Shown here: one piece after another, positions 15,544 through 27,864 of the stretch
Layout of the letters: every line of letters starts with the position of its first letter
Numbering within the stretch: position 1 is the stretch's first letter
Assembly: GCA_025602905.1 (NCBI GenBank)
Contig: JAHLKI010000012.1
Coordinates: 186,001-250,000, forward strand
From: Phlyctochytrium arcticum
Lineage: Eukaryota; Chytridiomycota; Chytridiomycetes; Chytridiales; Chytridiaceae
Length of the DNA stretch: 64,000 nt
Reading direction: 5' to 3'
Translations under genes and position numbers: made by a program
Notes under the pieces: model-generated
The model's input: only the letters and a program-made list of their open reading frames with translations
The model's database searches: none
What the model was told of the DNA's origin: nothing

Positions 15544-16348
15544 GTCTGGCAATCCAAAGTCTGCGGCGGTTGAAGGTGGCGTTACGGCTCCAAATGTCTT
15601 CTACTGATGGTTTCCGCCGTCCAGCTTGTTCTGTATCTTGTGGCCTTTATGTATTTTGTGGCAATGGAAAGACTTCTATCCAGCTGTGACACCTGCCACA
15701 ACCAGTCGACGACGGCCTACAAAAGCTGTCGCTGCGCAAGATTTTGGGTGCTCCGACAGCCGAGGCGACACCGCGAGGATTGACCAGCGAGCGGGATCTT
15801 GCCCTGGCCTTCGTAGAAGCAAGCGTTCTTTCGTCAAAGGGATGAGGAGCTATATATCGGTCGCAAATAGCAGGAACTGGCCTTCTGGATTTCGTTCAAA
15901 GTGGAGCTTCAACACTTTCTTGGACCACCAGGTTTCGGGTCACGTGGGTCAAGATTGAACTTTGGGTCCAGGCGTTTTTTCCCTGAGCTTTTTGCCTCAA
16001 GAATCATCGTTCCGCTGGAGATCATCTCGCGGGAACAGCGCCAAGAATTCGACAATTTCAACTGCACATCCTGCCGTATCAGAGCATATTCCATTTGCGG
16101 CGTATCCCCGGAGTCTTGGGGAGGCCCCCGTTGATTGAAGACTTTGGCGCCATCGGGTGGTGTAGCAATTGATTGATCAGCCAGATCTGCACTGGTCAAC
16201 ATGAATAACGACAAACAGGACGGATTTTTTAACGCAAGTATCTCTAATCTATATATATATTCAGAATCCAAATTGTACAAATCGCTGCTTGCGCCCAGCA
16301 ACTGGAAAAAATTCCAGATCCCTCAAACTCCTCGAGTACTGGCTCTGC
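15544..16348. other. Intergenic, no gene seen
   Basis: About 0.8 kb between the PAK gene's start and the Rho GTPase gene's stop, both on the minus strand. Frames such as 15909-16301 (-) and 15626-15958 (+) are open but low-complexity, have no recognisable domain, and I do not call them. The PAK promoter should lie here. Confidence 0.45.
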
Positions 16349-17207
<859 letters not shown>

Positions 17208-17477
17208 CTTGGCAGATTTGTTCGTGGTCTACTTTATTGTTGTTTGTTGCACACTCTATATTATGTAGAGCTGATTAACCTGGCTAGTAAATCGATTGAG
17301 GCCCTTGATGGGCCAATACCAGTATGTCAGCACTCATTCGCAACTTCACTTGGCAGAACCACAGTCATTCTATCTAGACATGACCGATGGCCTTGCTTTT
17401 TTAAAAAAGGACGTCTGTAAACTATGTACCAGATAGAAAAATCTACGAAATTTGAACTGAGCTCCTATGTCTAAAAA

Positions 17478-19037
17478 CTACTGGAATGCAACGTTCGTTT
17501 TACTACTTTCAACTTTCCCGCCTCCCGAGGAAAATCCAGTTCCTACAGCAATATTTTTTAGCAAATTTGCAAAGAGTAAGGAGACCTGCTCAAATCTTAC
17601 CATCCGACTGAAATTCGATTATGTCCCGGTCCTTGCACTTGACTTCACATTGATGGCACTTCTTGGTTGGCCTCACAAACTTGCCGCAGCATGTTTTGCA
17701 TAGAACATGCCCACAATTCTTCAAGACTGTAGAGGGGTTCTTTAGCATTTGCCATCACAAACGTGCTTATCCCAAAGTGACTGTCACTTACCAACAATTT
17801 TTGAACCATTTGTCATGGTCTTTAAGCATGCCGGGCAAACGTACTGCTCCTCATCGCCCTTAGCCGTGGTAAACTTTAGGGGAATCAGTTTTTTTATCCT
17901 GCAAGGATAGTCAGTACTATCGATTAGGAAAGATCCAGTTAGAAGTAAACGTACGAGACAGGGTGATGAATTTCCTCCGCCGTGCACATAGTTTCCTTTT
18001 TTGGAGCATCGACCAAAAATGGTTTTGCGTCTGGGGTAAGGGTGGGAATCCAGAAACTAGCAAGACTTTTTGGATCTGACAACTGAAAACACAGTAAGTC
18101 AATTGTTCGATTAAAGCGCAATACTAATGAAGAAAGATGTGTACGGACCATATCTGTCTTTACGGATTTTGGAGTTTCCAGCTCCAGCGCCGCTCGATAT
18201 TGTGAGTTGCCTTCTTCATCGTAGGCATATACAGTGTTTGAACCGGTAGTAATGGCCCTGTACACTATTTGATTTGTGACGAATAAGATTCCAAACTAGC
18301 TTCCTCAGTAGAAATGAATGGTTCTAACCTCGACCATCAAGAAGCTTTCTTCCGTCAGGCAAGTCTGTTGCACTCTGCATCATCGATGATTGGAACTGTG
18401 TTTGATTCTTTGCGAAATTCGCCAACTCTGTCCCCTTGGCCGCATCAGCCGCTCGTCGGCGCGCTTCCTTGTTATTCCGATTCCAAGTAAGAAACAGTCC
18501 CCGAAAACGGTCAGAACTTGAAAAAGTACCTCCAACTGTGCTTGCTGGTCATCATAAAGTTTTTTGCTCCTGATTATATCTTTCTTCTGCGATAGGATGT
18601 TCTCGTACATACATTCCTGTAACGGTGTTTAGTTCCGGGACTATCATGCCTTTCCACAGCTTTTTGTTAACTTACTTTACATGATAGATGACCGCTTGTG
18701 CTGTTTCAAGGTCTATTAATGGAGGAGCAGATAGCGTCGTCCTTGCTAATGTCCTTACCAACACATGGGATCCCGTGCTCGCTGGAGGCATAGGAAACAT
18801 GCGTCAAACTTGCGCATAGAGTCTCTCCCCATCCGTTGCTGCCAGGTTGGATCAGACAAGCGTTCGCAGACCGTTTAGGTGTAGTGATCTCTACCTTTTG
18901 GGTTCCATAGTTGAGCTTTGCCTTTTCGGCGTGGGTGAAAAACGCAAGCGCTGTATTGTTTTTGGAATGTCTGGTATAAAAGTAAGCTTTCCATCAGGAC
19001 CGTAGGTTCTTGAATGATTGGAAGGTTACCTTGACAT
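17478..19037 (-). CDS. NOSIP homologue (U-box E3, spliceosome-associated)
   Basis: Multi-exon gene matching the nitric-oxide-synthase-interacting protein family, conserved from fungi to humans although most fungi lack NOS. It starts MSRHSKNNTALAFFTHAEK, and after an intron at a pre-CAG site reads YGTQKQRMGRDSMRKFDACF, then the split U-box CLCLQRARDPMCCTSGHLSC and KECMYENILSQKKDII. The C-terminal U-box half is LKNCGHVLCKTCCGKFV, then KKCHQCEVKCKDRDIIEFQ. The last short exon gives DGTGFSSGGGKVESSK, like the family's usual tail. NOSIP-type U-boxes lack zinc in some members, but here many Cys are kept. Known members are E3 ubiquitin ligases found with spliceosomal complexes. The start lies 137 bp from the divergent IFT70 gene. 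Confidence 0.88.
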
Positions 19038-19174
19038 GATCTACGTTTCTTTCCTGGGTCTTGCCCAAGTCGTTCTCCTTCGCTCCTCCAAAATGTTGCT
19101 CACGTAAGCGAGAACACGCATTTTCGTGACAAATTCCGATCTTGCTGCCGAGTTCTGGTCATATCACCATCGTA
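19038..19174. promoter_or_regulatory. Short divergent promoter between NOSIP and IFT70 genes
   Basis: Only 137 bp separate the two divergent start codons, so both promoters must share or overlap this space. No clear TATA box is seen. Its function is inferred from position only. Confidence 0.5.
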
Positions 19175-21769
19175 ATGACTTCCTATGGTCCCCGTACGGG
19201 GTATCCACCAGGCACATCTTACCCCGGAGCCGGTGGGGGGCCTGCGGCGGGTTCCATGCATCAGATTCCGGAAGGAAAGGCAACGACGACCGTGTACTCG
19301 TACATTCGGGATGGGCGATATGCGGATGTGGTCAAAGTCTTGTCTAACGAACTGACGACTTTACCCGAGAGCCGGCCAATCCTTAGCTTGATGGCTTATT
19401 GTTACTTCATGTTACAAGACTTTCAAGAGGCGGCCGATTGGTATGTGCCCCCCATCTTCGTGGACATCAAACACCTGTTTGTTTACAATGTCGGTAATAG
19501 TTACGAGCAATTGACCCGATTTCATCCTGAAGTGGACATGTATCGGCTACAGCATGCGCAGAGTCTCTATAAAGCGGGTCTTTATGAGGAGGCACAAAAG
19601 GCGGCAGCAACAGTGGATAATCCAGAATTGGCCGAAAAGGTTCGGAAGCGAAACTTGCGCCGTGTCATCAACACTAGTAATGACCCAGGAGACGAATAGG
19701 TTTTAAAGCTTCAGGCAGCCATAAAGTACAGCATGGAGGATCTAGTAGGCTGCAAAGCCCTGATAGACCAGACTCCTCCCGATGATCCCGATACGCTGGT
19801 CAACCAGGCATGTCTTTTGTATAAGGTATGTCCGAAAACGCGTGTGAACTGGTCAAAAACCGCCATGCTTAGCTGTTTGACATAAGGAAGGCAAGTTCGA
19901 GGAAGCATGCGGCCAGTATCTGGATGCCCTCAAGATTGTCGGCTACCGCGCTGATCTCTCGTACAATGTCGCTCTGTGTCATTACATGTTGAAGCAGTAC
20001 GTGCCGGCACTCAAGTACATTGCGGACATTATAGAACGAGGGATAAGAGAGCATCCTGGTAGGCTTCTTTTCACACGTTTCGCGCGGACATGATAAGTGA
20101 CCGGCCGACGCGTAGAACTCAGTGTGGGAATGGCTACGGAGGGGATGGAAGTTCGGAGTGTCGGCAACTCCCAACTACTCCACGAGACGTATCTTGTCGA
20201 GGCATTCAACCTCAAAGCGGCTATTGAGTACCATCTGCGGAATGGTAAGCATGGTGCTGCGCATTTTGACTTTGTCAAGTACTACAACTGCTGGAATGAT
20301 AGTTGAGGCCGCCCGAGAAGCTATGACAGACATGCCACCAAGAAACGAACAGGAGCTCGACCCCGTCACACTTCACAACCAAGCGCTGATGTCCATGGAT
20401 GAAGATCCCACAGGAGGATTCGAAAAGCTCAACTTCTTGTTACAGCAAGTACCGGCACCACCAGAAGTGTTTGGCAACCTACTTCTCCTATATACCAAAT
20501 ACCAGTACGTAGACTTGGCTGCTGACTTGATTGCCGAAAACCCTCACTTGACTGCTACAACTCTGGATTCGGTAAGAGCACTTGTCCTCTTAAGCGGTCT
20601 TGAAACCGTCTTATGGTCATTTTCTAGTACCTTTACGAGTTCATCGAAGCTACGCTTCTCCGCCAGTCTTCTCCCGAAGAGGCTTACAACAAATTCGACG
20701 ACCTCGCCACAAAACATGCCGACGCGTTACGAAAACTGACCAAGCAGGTGCAAGAGGCACGGCAAAACCACGACGAAGAGACGGTCAAGCGGGCCGTGAA
20801 TGAGTACGATGATGGGGTCGAGCGGTATATTCCAGTTTTGATGGCCCAGGCAAAAATATACTGGGATCGAGAAAACTATCACATGGTCGAAAAAATCTTT
20901 CGAAAAAGCGTCGAGTTTTGCAACGAGCACGATGTGTGGAAGCTGAATGTCGCACATGTGCTATTTATGCAAGAGAGCAAGTACAAGGAGGCCATCTCGT
21001 TTTACGAGCCAATTGTGAAGAAGCAGTACGACAACGTATGACCCCTTTTTATTGTCCCTACGCGTGAACAAGGAATCTAACTTGATACCGCAGATCCTCA
21101 ATATCACGGCCATTGTCCTCGCCAACTTGTGTGTGTCGTACATTATGACTTCCCAAAACGAAGAAGCAGAAGAGCTGATGCGAAAGATTGAAAAGGAAGA
21201 GGAGCGTCTGGCGTTTGAAGAGCCAACAAAGAGGACCTATCACCTTTGCATCGTCAATTTGGTCATCGGAACCCTTTACTGCGCAAAGGGAAACTATGAG
21301 TTTGGAATCAGTCGGATCATGAAGAGTTTGGAACCCTTCAACAAAAAGGTACATATATCTTCCTGTTGCCGCAACGTTACGTTGGAGTATACTAATTCGG
21401 TGAATAATGTAGCTGGGCACCGACACTTGGTATTACGCTAAACGCTGTCTATCCTCTCTATTCGAGATGTTGGCCAAGCATATGATCCTGCTGAAAGATT
21501 CAGTCTTCCAAGAGGTTCTCCAATTTCTCGATAACTGCGAATTTCATGGTCGAGACATACCCACACTCGTCAATCCCCTCGGTCCCAACGCACCCTCCGG
21601 AACCAATCCCAACTCCAATACGACCCATCAGGTAGGCGGATTCCGCGAAAGTGGAACGGCTGCTGGCCGCGCCGATGCGAGTTCAGCTAGAAAGCGAGAT
21701 ACCACAAAGAGTACCGTTAGTAGTGAAGCTCGGTTGTTGAAAAGCTTGTATTTACGATTGTATGAATAA
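19175..21769 (+). CDS. TTC30: IFT70/TTC30 intraflagellar transport TPR protein
   Basis: Eight or so exons encode a TPR protein close to the usual TTC30 length (about 640-665 residues). After splicing the text follows the family closely: VYSYIRDGRYADVVKVLSNE, AYCYFMLQDFQEAADCYEQL, KLQAAIKYSMEDLVGCKALI, LVEAFNLKAAIEYHLRN, REAMTDMPPRNEQELDPVTL, NLCVSYIMTSQNEEAEELM and LGTDTWYYAKRCLSLFEML, ending EARLLKSLYLRLYE. IFT70 is an IFT-B subunit that wraps IFT52/IFT88 and is needed to build flagella, so this organism makes flagellated cells. The N-terminal 35 residues (Pro/Gly-rich) and a Ser/Asn-rich insert near 21580-21700 extend the family core. One donor, after the codons GAA AAG near 19640, is weak. 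Confidence 0.93.
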
Positions 21770-21868
21770 AGAGACATAGCAGATTAATTTAAAATAAATG
21801 ATTTACATAAGAAGCCCCGAAGAACTAGCAAAGATCTATGTGTACAGCTATCAAAACTACTTAGATCC

Positions 21869-24800
21869 TCAGTGCGAAGCGACACTGTCCAAAACTTGAC
21901 GCAGGCGGGCTTTGATTTGCTCGCTTGTGCCAACCTGCACATATCCTGCCACATGCGCCATCGCCACCTCAAACAAAAAGGGTGTTGCCATTTTGGTGAC
22001 CTTCTTCTCTACAAGGGCATGAGCATACGCTTGGAGCACTTTTGGCTCTGTTTCAACCGGTCGGGTAAAATCCTCGATGCCACCCGGACTATAGATCTCG
22101 TCGGCTTTGAGCGAGATGATCGGCAAGAGATCCACAAGCTGTGTCCAGAACAGTTCCCGAAAGTCCGCGGGATATGACATGCTCAATGGTAGAATCAAGT
22201 ACTGAGTAAAGGTGGTATCTCCGAATGACACGGCCGAATAATGATCAATCAAGTCGGTATATAACTGATAAAATCGACCTTGATCTCCACTTCCACCATT
22301 CAGATCCCAGTCACGGATACGTTGATTAGCGGGGAGAGACGCATTGTCCGCCGCATAGGTTTGAAGTAGCAGGCGGAGGGCACGGGACACGTCCTCACGT
22401 TGGAATAGCTCTCCATCGTTCGGATCAGAGGAGGTCGATGGTAACAGAAAGATACACATCAAGCGCGCCAGTTTGGTCCCACGAGAGACTTGCACAATGG
22501 GTGAACCTCCATCCAATCCCTTCACATATACTTCCAGTCTGCTAATCAGCTTCAAACATTCGATAATGACTGCATCGGCATCCGCCCGCGGTACTAGTTG
22601 CCGCTTAGCGGCCAAGCGGTTGTACTTTTTGCTTTCAAAAAGCAGACGTTCAAACAAGATAAAAAGCCAGTCGGCTCGAACTGGCATGGCTTTCTTGAGA
22701 TCAGCCGCCCCACTTTCGGGACCATCTGTCTCTGCGGTCGCAAGGTTGACGTGCTCCCAGAGTAAGGAATTTAGCTCATCAGGACGCCGACCGAAGAGAC
22801 CTTCGGACTGGATCAGCGAACCGGTTGTGTACATATCGTAGTCCAAAAGTTCCTGGAGACGTTGGCGGGTGTTGACAACAGTTTCTTCACTTCCTGGAGC
22901 GACAGTACCAGGCGTTTCATTTCTCTCGAGTTGAGCCAGCAGCTCTTGCACCTTGGGATGGAGTATGTAGCGATTGAGCACCCGCGCGGCAACGTACTCG
23001 TCACCTGGAAGCAACTGCGGAAGTGTAGCCAACGCTACGCTACACTTTTGCCTCATGTCTGCCACAGAGTCTGACCCACAATGATCCTCCAATGTCTGCG
23101 CAGCAAACAACCATGTATATAATAGCATGGCTCGTCCTGGTACAAGATATCGCAGTAAATCCTCAGATGGCACGAAAGGCGTGCGGCCTGTCGCGTCGCC
23201 ATTCGAAGCAAATGCGAGCCATTGCTTCAGTACACTGTCGTTCATGAGCTTTCTTGTGGATGGATTGCAAGTGTCGGAAGATGCTGGTGCTGTCGCAGCG
23301 TAGAGGTCCAGGAGGGAAGCAATATGCTCCAATTTTTCATTGATATCCAGCAAGTGAACCCCAAGTCGTACCCGTTCCAAGTTCTGGAACCCAACGAGAT
23401 GACTGCTCACCCCGGAACCGTACGTACCCTGTTCCTCGCCCTGCTGCGCTTCTACATTGAATAGAGGAAATTTGCACATGCCGCTTCGCTCCATCAGATC
23501 CGTCGCCAATGTTTGCCGAACCCACTCGTTTGCGCCGGACGGTTGTGATTTGATGTATGCTTTTGTATACTCGGTATACAAATCCAATACGGATGTCTGC
23601 AAAACAATCGGCGCATCTTGGAGATCCTGCTTTACCAGTAAATCCAAGAATGGCTTGATGGCATCATCAGTTCCGCCAATACTGAGCATGCCACCAAAAG
23701 TTCTGGTTGCCGCACCAAGCATTCGCAGAAATGCTGTCTTGACTTGGACAATCGACGAATCCGAGGGAGAAAAGGGCGTTTTGTCAGCAGGAAGAAGTTC
23801 GATGGCACGAGTCCACAGCGCCGTTCGATAGTCATCCACGAATCGTGCACCCAACCCATAAGTAAAAACAATGCCAAAAATGGACCATATCTGTGCTTCT
23901 CGCTCCCATACCAGAGATTGGAGGTTGGAATTGGACAGGGAAGGTTGTGTGAGCTTGTCGGTAGGGACAAAATGTTGGATGTCATCAATGATATTGATGT
24001 TTATGAGCCCCTCAGCAATGTCGCGGCCGCCCTGGCATAGAACGCGGATAAGTCGTATGGCGTGAAAGGTCTCGACCAATCCGACCGTCCCCATTGTCGT
24101 TTCATTGACTTCTTTGGTTTGTGGTGAGTGACCGGCATTCCAGGCGTCAGCACTGAGATATTTGCGGCGAATGGTATCAATCAACTGATCCGTCTCTACA
24201 ATGTCCATGGCAGCTTCGCGAGAATGGCGGGCAACGCGTGTCAGAAATTTCAGCATGTCAATTACGACCTGAGAACTTAGATTTCTGGTGCGGAGGAGGT
24301 ACGATATACGCGCCAGGATGTTTGTTTTCAGAAGGCCGAGAATCACATCGCGACGAACGAGAAGGATGATGGCTGCCATGGAGTTCGGGTCATCGGTTGG
24401 AAGTGCAGCTGCCGCGTCCCAAAGTGTACCTCGTCCAGTAGTTCGTATCCGCAAATAATCTTGATTTCCCACAGAAATGCCGTGCGCGCGATATCCTCGT
24501 CTAGTTAAGAGGAGCTTGTCCCATAACTGATCCTCTTCGATGTTGTAGGCGTTGAGTAGGGATCCCGTTCCCACAGCTGCACACAGGGCGGCGATTGATG
24601 CTGCCAGTACAGTGTCATGGCGATCATCAAGCGCAATTCGGACATTTATCACCAGATTGGCTCGCAACGTTTGCCACAAAATCGCCCGGGTTCGCGCTGA
24701 TCCGTATGCGGATCCGTACAACTTCGAGATAATTGCGCCAAGAATGGAGAGACTGCTGGCCCGTTGGGCAGGATGGGTGCTTCGGGACAAAATTAAAAGT

Positions 24801-26083
24801 TCGTCCAGTCTGTAACCCGGCTTGTCAGGGTCTTGACCATGATGGTACAATCCGCTATGAGCGGGAATGTCAGATCCCGAGGCGTTGTTGGAGTCTTCGG
24901 GAGCATTAAGCACGTTTCCAGCGAAATCAAATCGAAGGGCGCTTGCATGCTTGACCTCGGTATCCATATCTGTGTCACGGGTTTCGCCCAGGAACGACAT
25001 CCACTCCAACTTTTCGCTTTCTTCTTGATCTTTTGGAATCCAGCTATGTAGACTTTTGTTGGCACCACTGTGAAAACTTCCCTCTTCTCCTTTCTTAGCG
25101 GCCTTTTTCGAGGGAATCGATTCCAATGACGGCATGGCGTCTTCCGAACTAGCCTGCTCTGAGCTCGAGTTCCCTTTGTGTGGCTGCTCCGGTGTTTTTG
25201 GTACGGAATCGTGGCTAGGCGTGCTACTTGATCCCGCAGGCCCATACTTTGCCTCTGCACGCCTCTTGAGCATCTCCACCAGAGATGGGTCAAGTTTCTC
25301 CATAATCTCCTTTTGTGCCTGCTCCAACTCTGACGCAGACATTTCTTGTATTGCCCGCAAGTTATCATCATGCACCCTTTCCTCGTCGCCCTCAACAAGT
25401 CCCGCTTTGGTCAATCCCGAGTCGGCCTCTTCCATTTTTTGCAACACCTCATCACGCTGACGGTAAAATTCTGCAGAGGTTGTCTGCACTGGCTTCCCAT
25501 ATGTCCGATGACTACGATGATTGACTTCTGGGAACCCTGTTTGCTGCGTTGCTGTTGATTCGTTGAATGTGGGCGGAGCGGGGGCTACAGCTGGGTTCTT
25601 TTCGACAATGTCAGAGAGGATGGCGCCAAGCGTATCATCTGCGGCGATGATTTCTCGCCTTGCGGCGGGTTTGGAGGAAGTGGAAGGAATAGATGCTTGG
25701 TGCGGTGAAGATTCAGGGATAGGAGTAGCTTCCGAACTGTTTTGAGCTTGCGCTCGACGTTCGGCAAATAGAGATCGTTTCTTGGGCTTTGTCTCTACCT
25801 TGCGTCTCGAGGCGGCTGCCTTTCGAACGATGCTTTCCTCCTCCTCATCACTTTCGTCCAAAAGAACCTGGTCAGCTTGAAAGGCCGCAGAGAGTTTGGA
25901 AACCGCTATAGGTTCCCGTTTGCCGTCGGTCGTTCTGGGAACTCGGATAACTTTTGCTGCTGGAGGAGGAGGGGCGCCATAGACTTCCTTTTGCTCTGAG
26001 ATCTGGGCAAACTCTCGCTGCAGCTGCAGCAGCGTGTCCTCCGTGTCCTTTGAAGACGGCCGCTTGATTCCTTTGTAGTCCAT
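21869..26083 (-). CDS. RPAP1: RNA polymerase II-associated protein 1 (RPAP1)
   Basis: A single uninterrupted frame of 1404 residues. I start at MDYKGIKRPSS (26083). An in-frame upstream Met at 26164 would add a 27-residue leader without family resemblance. RPAP1_N is recognisable near residues 240-270, as ELEQAQKEIMEKLDPSLVEMLKRR; RPAP1_C near 370 has RFDFAGNVLNAPED. The rest is a long alpha-helical repeat region ending LRQVLDSVASH. RPAP1 and yeast Rba50 work with GPN GTPases and RPAP3 in assembly and nuclear import of RNA polymerase II. Human RPAP1 is about 1390 residues, so this is full length. The lack of introns contrasts with most neighbours. Confidence 0.9.
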   Translation of the reverse strand: MDYKGIKRPSSKDTEDTLLQLQREFAQISEQKEVYGAPPPPAAKVIRVPRTTDGKREPIAVSKLSAAFQADQVLLDESDEEEESIVRKAAASRRKVETKPKKRSLFAERRAQAQNSSEATPIPESSPHQASIPSTSSKPAARREIIAADDTLGAILSDIVEKNPAVAPAPPTFNESTATQQTGFPEVNHRSHRTYGKPVQTTSAEFYRQRDEVLQKMEEADSGLTKAGLVEGDEERVHDDNLRAIQEMSASELEQAQKEIMEKLDPSLVEMLKRRAEAKYGPAGSSSTPSHDSVPKTPEQPHKGNSSSEQASSEDAMPSLESIPSKKAAKKGEEGSFHSGANKSLHSWIPKDQEESEKLEWMSFLGETRDTDMDTEVKHASALRFDFAGNVLNAPEDSNNASGSDIPAHSGLYHHGQDPDKPGYRLDELLILSRSTHPAQRASSLSILGAIISKLYGSAYGSARTRAILWQTLRANLVINVRIALDDRHDTVLAASIAALCAAVGTGSLLNAYNIEEDQLWDKLLLTRRGYRAHGISVGNQDYLRIRTTGRGTLWDAAAALPTDDPNSMAAIILLVRRDVILGLLKTNILARISYLLRTRNLSSQVVIDMLKFLTRVARHSREAAMDIVETDQLIDTIRRKYLSADAWNAGHSPQTKEVNETTMGTVGLVETFHAIRLIRVLCQGGRDIAEGLININIIDDIQHFVPTDKLTQPSLSNSNLQSLVWEREAQIWSIFGIVFTYGLGARFVDDYRTALWTRAIELLPADKTPFSPSDSSIVQVKTAFLRMLGAATRTFGGMLSIGGTDDAIKPFLDLLVKQDLQDAPIVLQTSVLDLYTEYTKAYIKSQPSGANEWVRQTLATDLMERSGMCKFPLFNVEAQQGEEQGTYGSGVSSHLVGFQNLERVRLGVHLLDINEKLEHIASLLDLYAATAPASSDTCNPSTRKLMNDSVLKQWLAFASNGDATGRTPFVPSEDLLRYLVPGRAMLLYTWLFAAQTLEDHCGSDSVADMRQKCSVALATLPQLLPGDEYVAARVLNRYILHPKVQELLAQLERNETPGTVAPGSEETVVNTRQRLQELLDYDMYTTGSLIQSEGLFGRRPDELNSLLWEHVNLATAETDGPESGAADLKKAMPVRADWLFILFERLLFESKKYNRLAAKRQLVPRADADAVIIECLKLISRLEVYVKGLDGGSPIVQVSRGTKLARLMCIFLLPSTSSDPNDGELFQREDVSRALRLLLQTYAADNASLPANQRIRDWDLNGGSGDQGRFYQLYTDLIDHYSAVSFGDTTFTQYLILPLSMSYPADFRELFWTQLVDLLPIISLKADEIYSPGGIEDFTRPVETEPKVLQAYAHALVEKKVTKMATPFLFEVAMAHVAGYVQVGTSEQIKARLRQVLDSVASH

Positions 26084-26366
26084 TATGCCAGAAGAATGTC
26101 TGGAATGGAAAAGCCAAAAATGTCGCCAAGAGCTGACACACCGCACCGAAAGAAGGCTGTGCAATTCACTTGCATCGCCTCTCCTCCGCTCTGCCGCTCA
26201 GCTTTGCATTTGACCTGCCGTCTTTACTGTTGGAGATTTTATAGATACCCTCCACAAACTCTCGAATCGTATAAGGGGCAAACCTGAAGAGCAAGGAACC
26301 TCCGTAGCCCTGCTTCAAATTACAAGAGGCAGCCAATCTCTCGCCAAGATCTGTCCAACGCTGAGC
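26084..26366. promoter_or_regulatory. Divergent promoter between RPAP1 and mucin-like gene
   Basis: 283 bp separate the divergent start codons. It is pyrimidine-rich near 26170-26210 with no clear TATA box. If the membrane-protein gene has an unseen first exon with a signal peptide, it would lie here. Confidence 0.4.
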
Positions 26367-27864
26367 ATGAGACGGCCGTTCGATGCTACTTTCGACAACA
26401 GTGAGGGGAGGCCCCCCTGGGATGAGCACCAGAACGCCGAGACAGACGATTATGATGACGGCTACGACGATGGAGATATTTGGGATAATCCCGAATGGTT
26501 GCCGCCATGGATTGTCGACGGCAGTCAAGACTTTCCGGACGACGACGACGAAGTCGACTACTGGGACGATGATGCTCCTGACCTAGCGCTTGGCCGATTG
26601 GAAGGGTCTCGAGTTCAAGCTGCGGGGGCAGGGCCGGTAGAGGACGGACAGCGTTTCGGGACTTTTCAGGACGGCCCGCTGGCTGACCCGGAAGAGGTAG
26701 GTTCATTCTTTCGTTTGAAGGTAATACTGAAGACTTATACTATGCTAGATCGGGGAACCATCACAAGCGCCACAAGCTCCTTCTACTACTGTCTCACTGC
26801 AACCTTCACCCTCAAGCACTCTTCAAAGTACACCATCCCCTGTGCCCACTCAATCCGTTGATCCAGGGCCAAGTAGTTCTTCAAATCCTGGCGTCCCCAC
26901 GCTCACGCCAACATTCACTATCCCTTCTACTTTGCCAACACCTACTTTCCTACCAACAACAGCGCTGATTCCAGAGGTGACTCCCACTCCCACTCCCACA
27001 CCCACACCCACACCCACACGTGTCCGCTCTACCATTACCTCCGTGATACCTGGACCTACACCGCGCATTGTCACCAAAATTGTCGATATTTGGGTAGATC
27101 CCATTCACGGACCAACGTCCTCTCCAATCCCACAAGGAGCTGTAGGCAGTCAAGGGGAAAACCCTTTTACCAAATCAGTCGCGGGGATCGTGGGTCTCAC
27201 TGCTGCGATAGTTTTGTTTACTTTGGCCGCTTGTTTCTGTGTGGGAATGTTTATTGACCGCCGAAAGAAGAAACGAAAGCGGGCTCAGGAAGTCGAGGTA
27301 TTCTTGCCACGCGGCGGTCCTGGTGAGCGCTCCATGACTGGGGGACAAAGTCCTTACGGAATGACGCACGACGACCATAACGAACTTCCCGGAGCACGAC
27401 GACCTACTGTCAATCGGGCGTCTATTGCTCAACCATATTATGGGACTTATGATACCATGGCCAGTCATGGCCCTGCCGGCGGCACGATACCCCATGGACA
27501 TTTTGCGAATCCCTCCACCCTCGCGCAGTACAACCAATACCCAGAAGAATACCCATCTTGGCCACATGTCGCATCTCTCGAACATAGTGTCCATCCGCCG
27601 AATGATACTGCAGGCTATGATCTATCGCAAACGGGAGGACAAGCTACGGCGGCCGTTGCCCACAACGATTCCTCTCACGAGAACCATGATGCAAGCCATG
27701 GGCCATCCCATACGGATAACGACCTCCCTGCTTCTAGTCCACCCACGTACCGGACATCCGCGTTTCCACAAGTGTCTCGACTTGCATCGATGAAAGGACA
27801 ATACCAGCCAGTGCAGAGTATGCATTGGACAAGAGGAGAGAGGCGGAATCCACCTGGACAGTAG
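26367..27864 (+). CDS. Single-pass membrane protein, acidic and Ser/Thr/Pro-rich ectodomain (sensor-like)
   Basis: Two exons joined at 26698 (intron about 26698-26749), which keeps frame from DPEE into IGEPSQAPQAPSTT. Residues 1-110 are extremely acidic with Trp (DDYDDGYDDGDIWDNPEWLP). Next comes a Ser/Thr/Pro mucin-like stretch with a (TP)n run, then one transmembrane helix (GIVGLTAAIVLFTLAACFCVGMFI) and a strong stop-transfer DRRKKKRKR. A His/Pro/Ser-rich tail of about 200 residues follows. Positive charges after the helix predict N-terminus outside. The shape resembles fungal cell-wall stress sensors (Wsc/Mid2), but no WSC domain and no signal peptide are visible. Either it is inserted as a type III protein or a first exon is missing. 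No family is recognised. Confidence 0.55.
26981..27019 (+). repeat. CCCACT/CCCACA hexamer microsatellite in coding sequence
   Basis: Tandem CCCACT then CCCACA units give an uninterrupted Thr-Pro run in the membrane protein's ectodomain. Hexamer copy changes would keep frame, so length may vary between strains. Confidence 0.8.

Noticed and set aside
26084..26164. Upstream in-frame start of RPAP1 (26164).
   Set aside because: The extra 27 residues are hydrophobic/basic without family resemblance, and MDYKGIKRP is a normal family-like opening.
26166..26528. Minus-strand frame with a hydrophobic, membrane-helix-like stretch (SIVVAVIIIVCLGVLVLIP).
   Set aside because: It is the antisense of GAT/GAC codons of the acidic plus-strand exon, which automatically reads as Ile/Val; the plus frame splices in phase to a long open exon.
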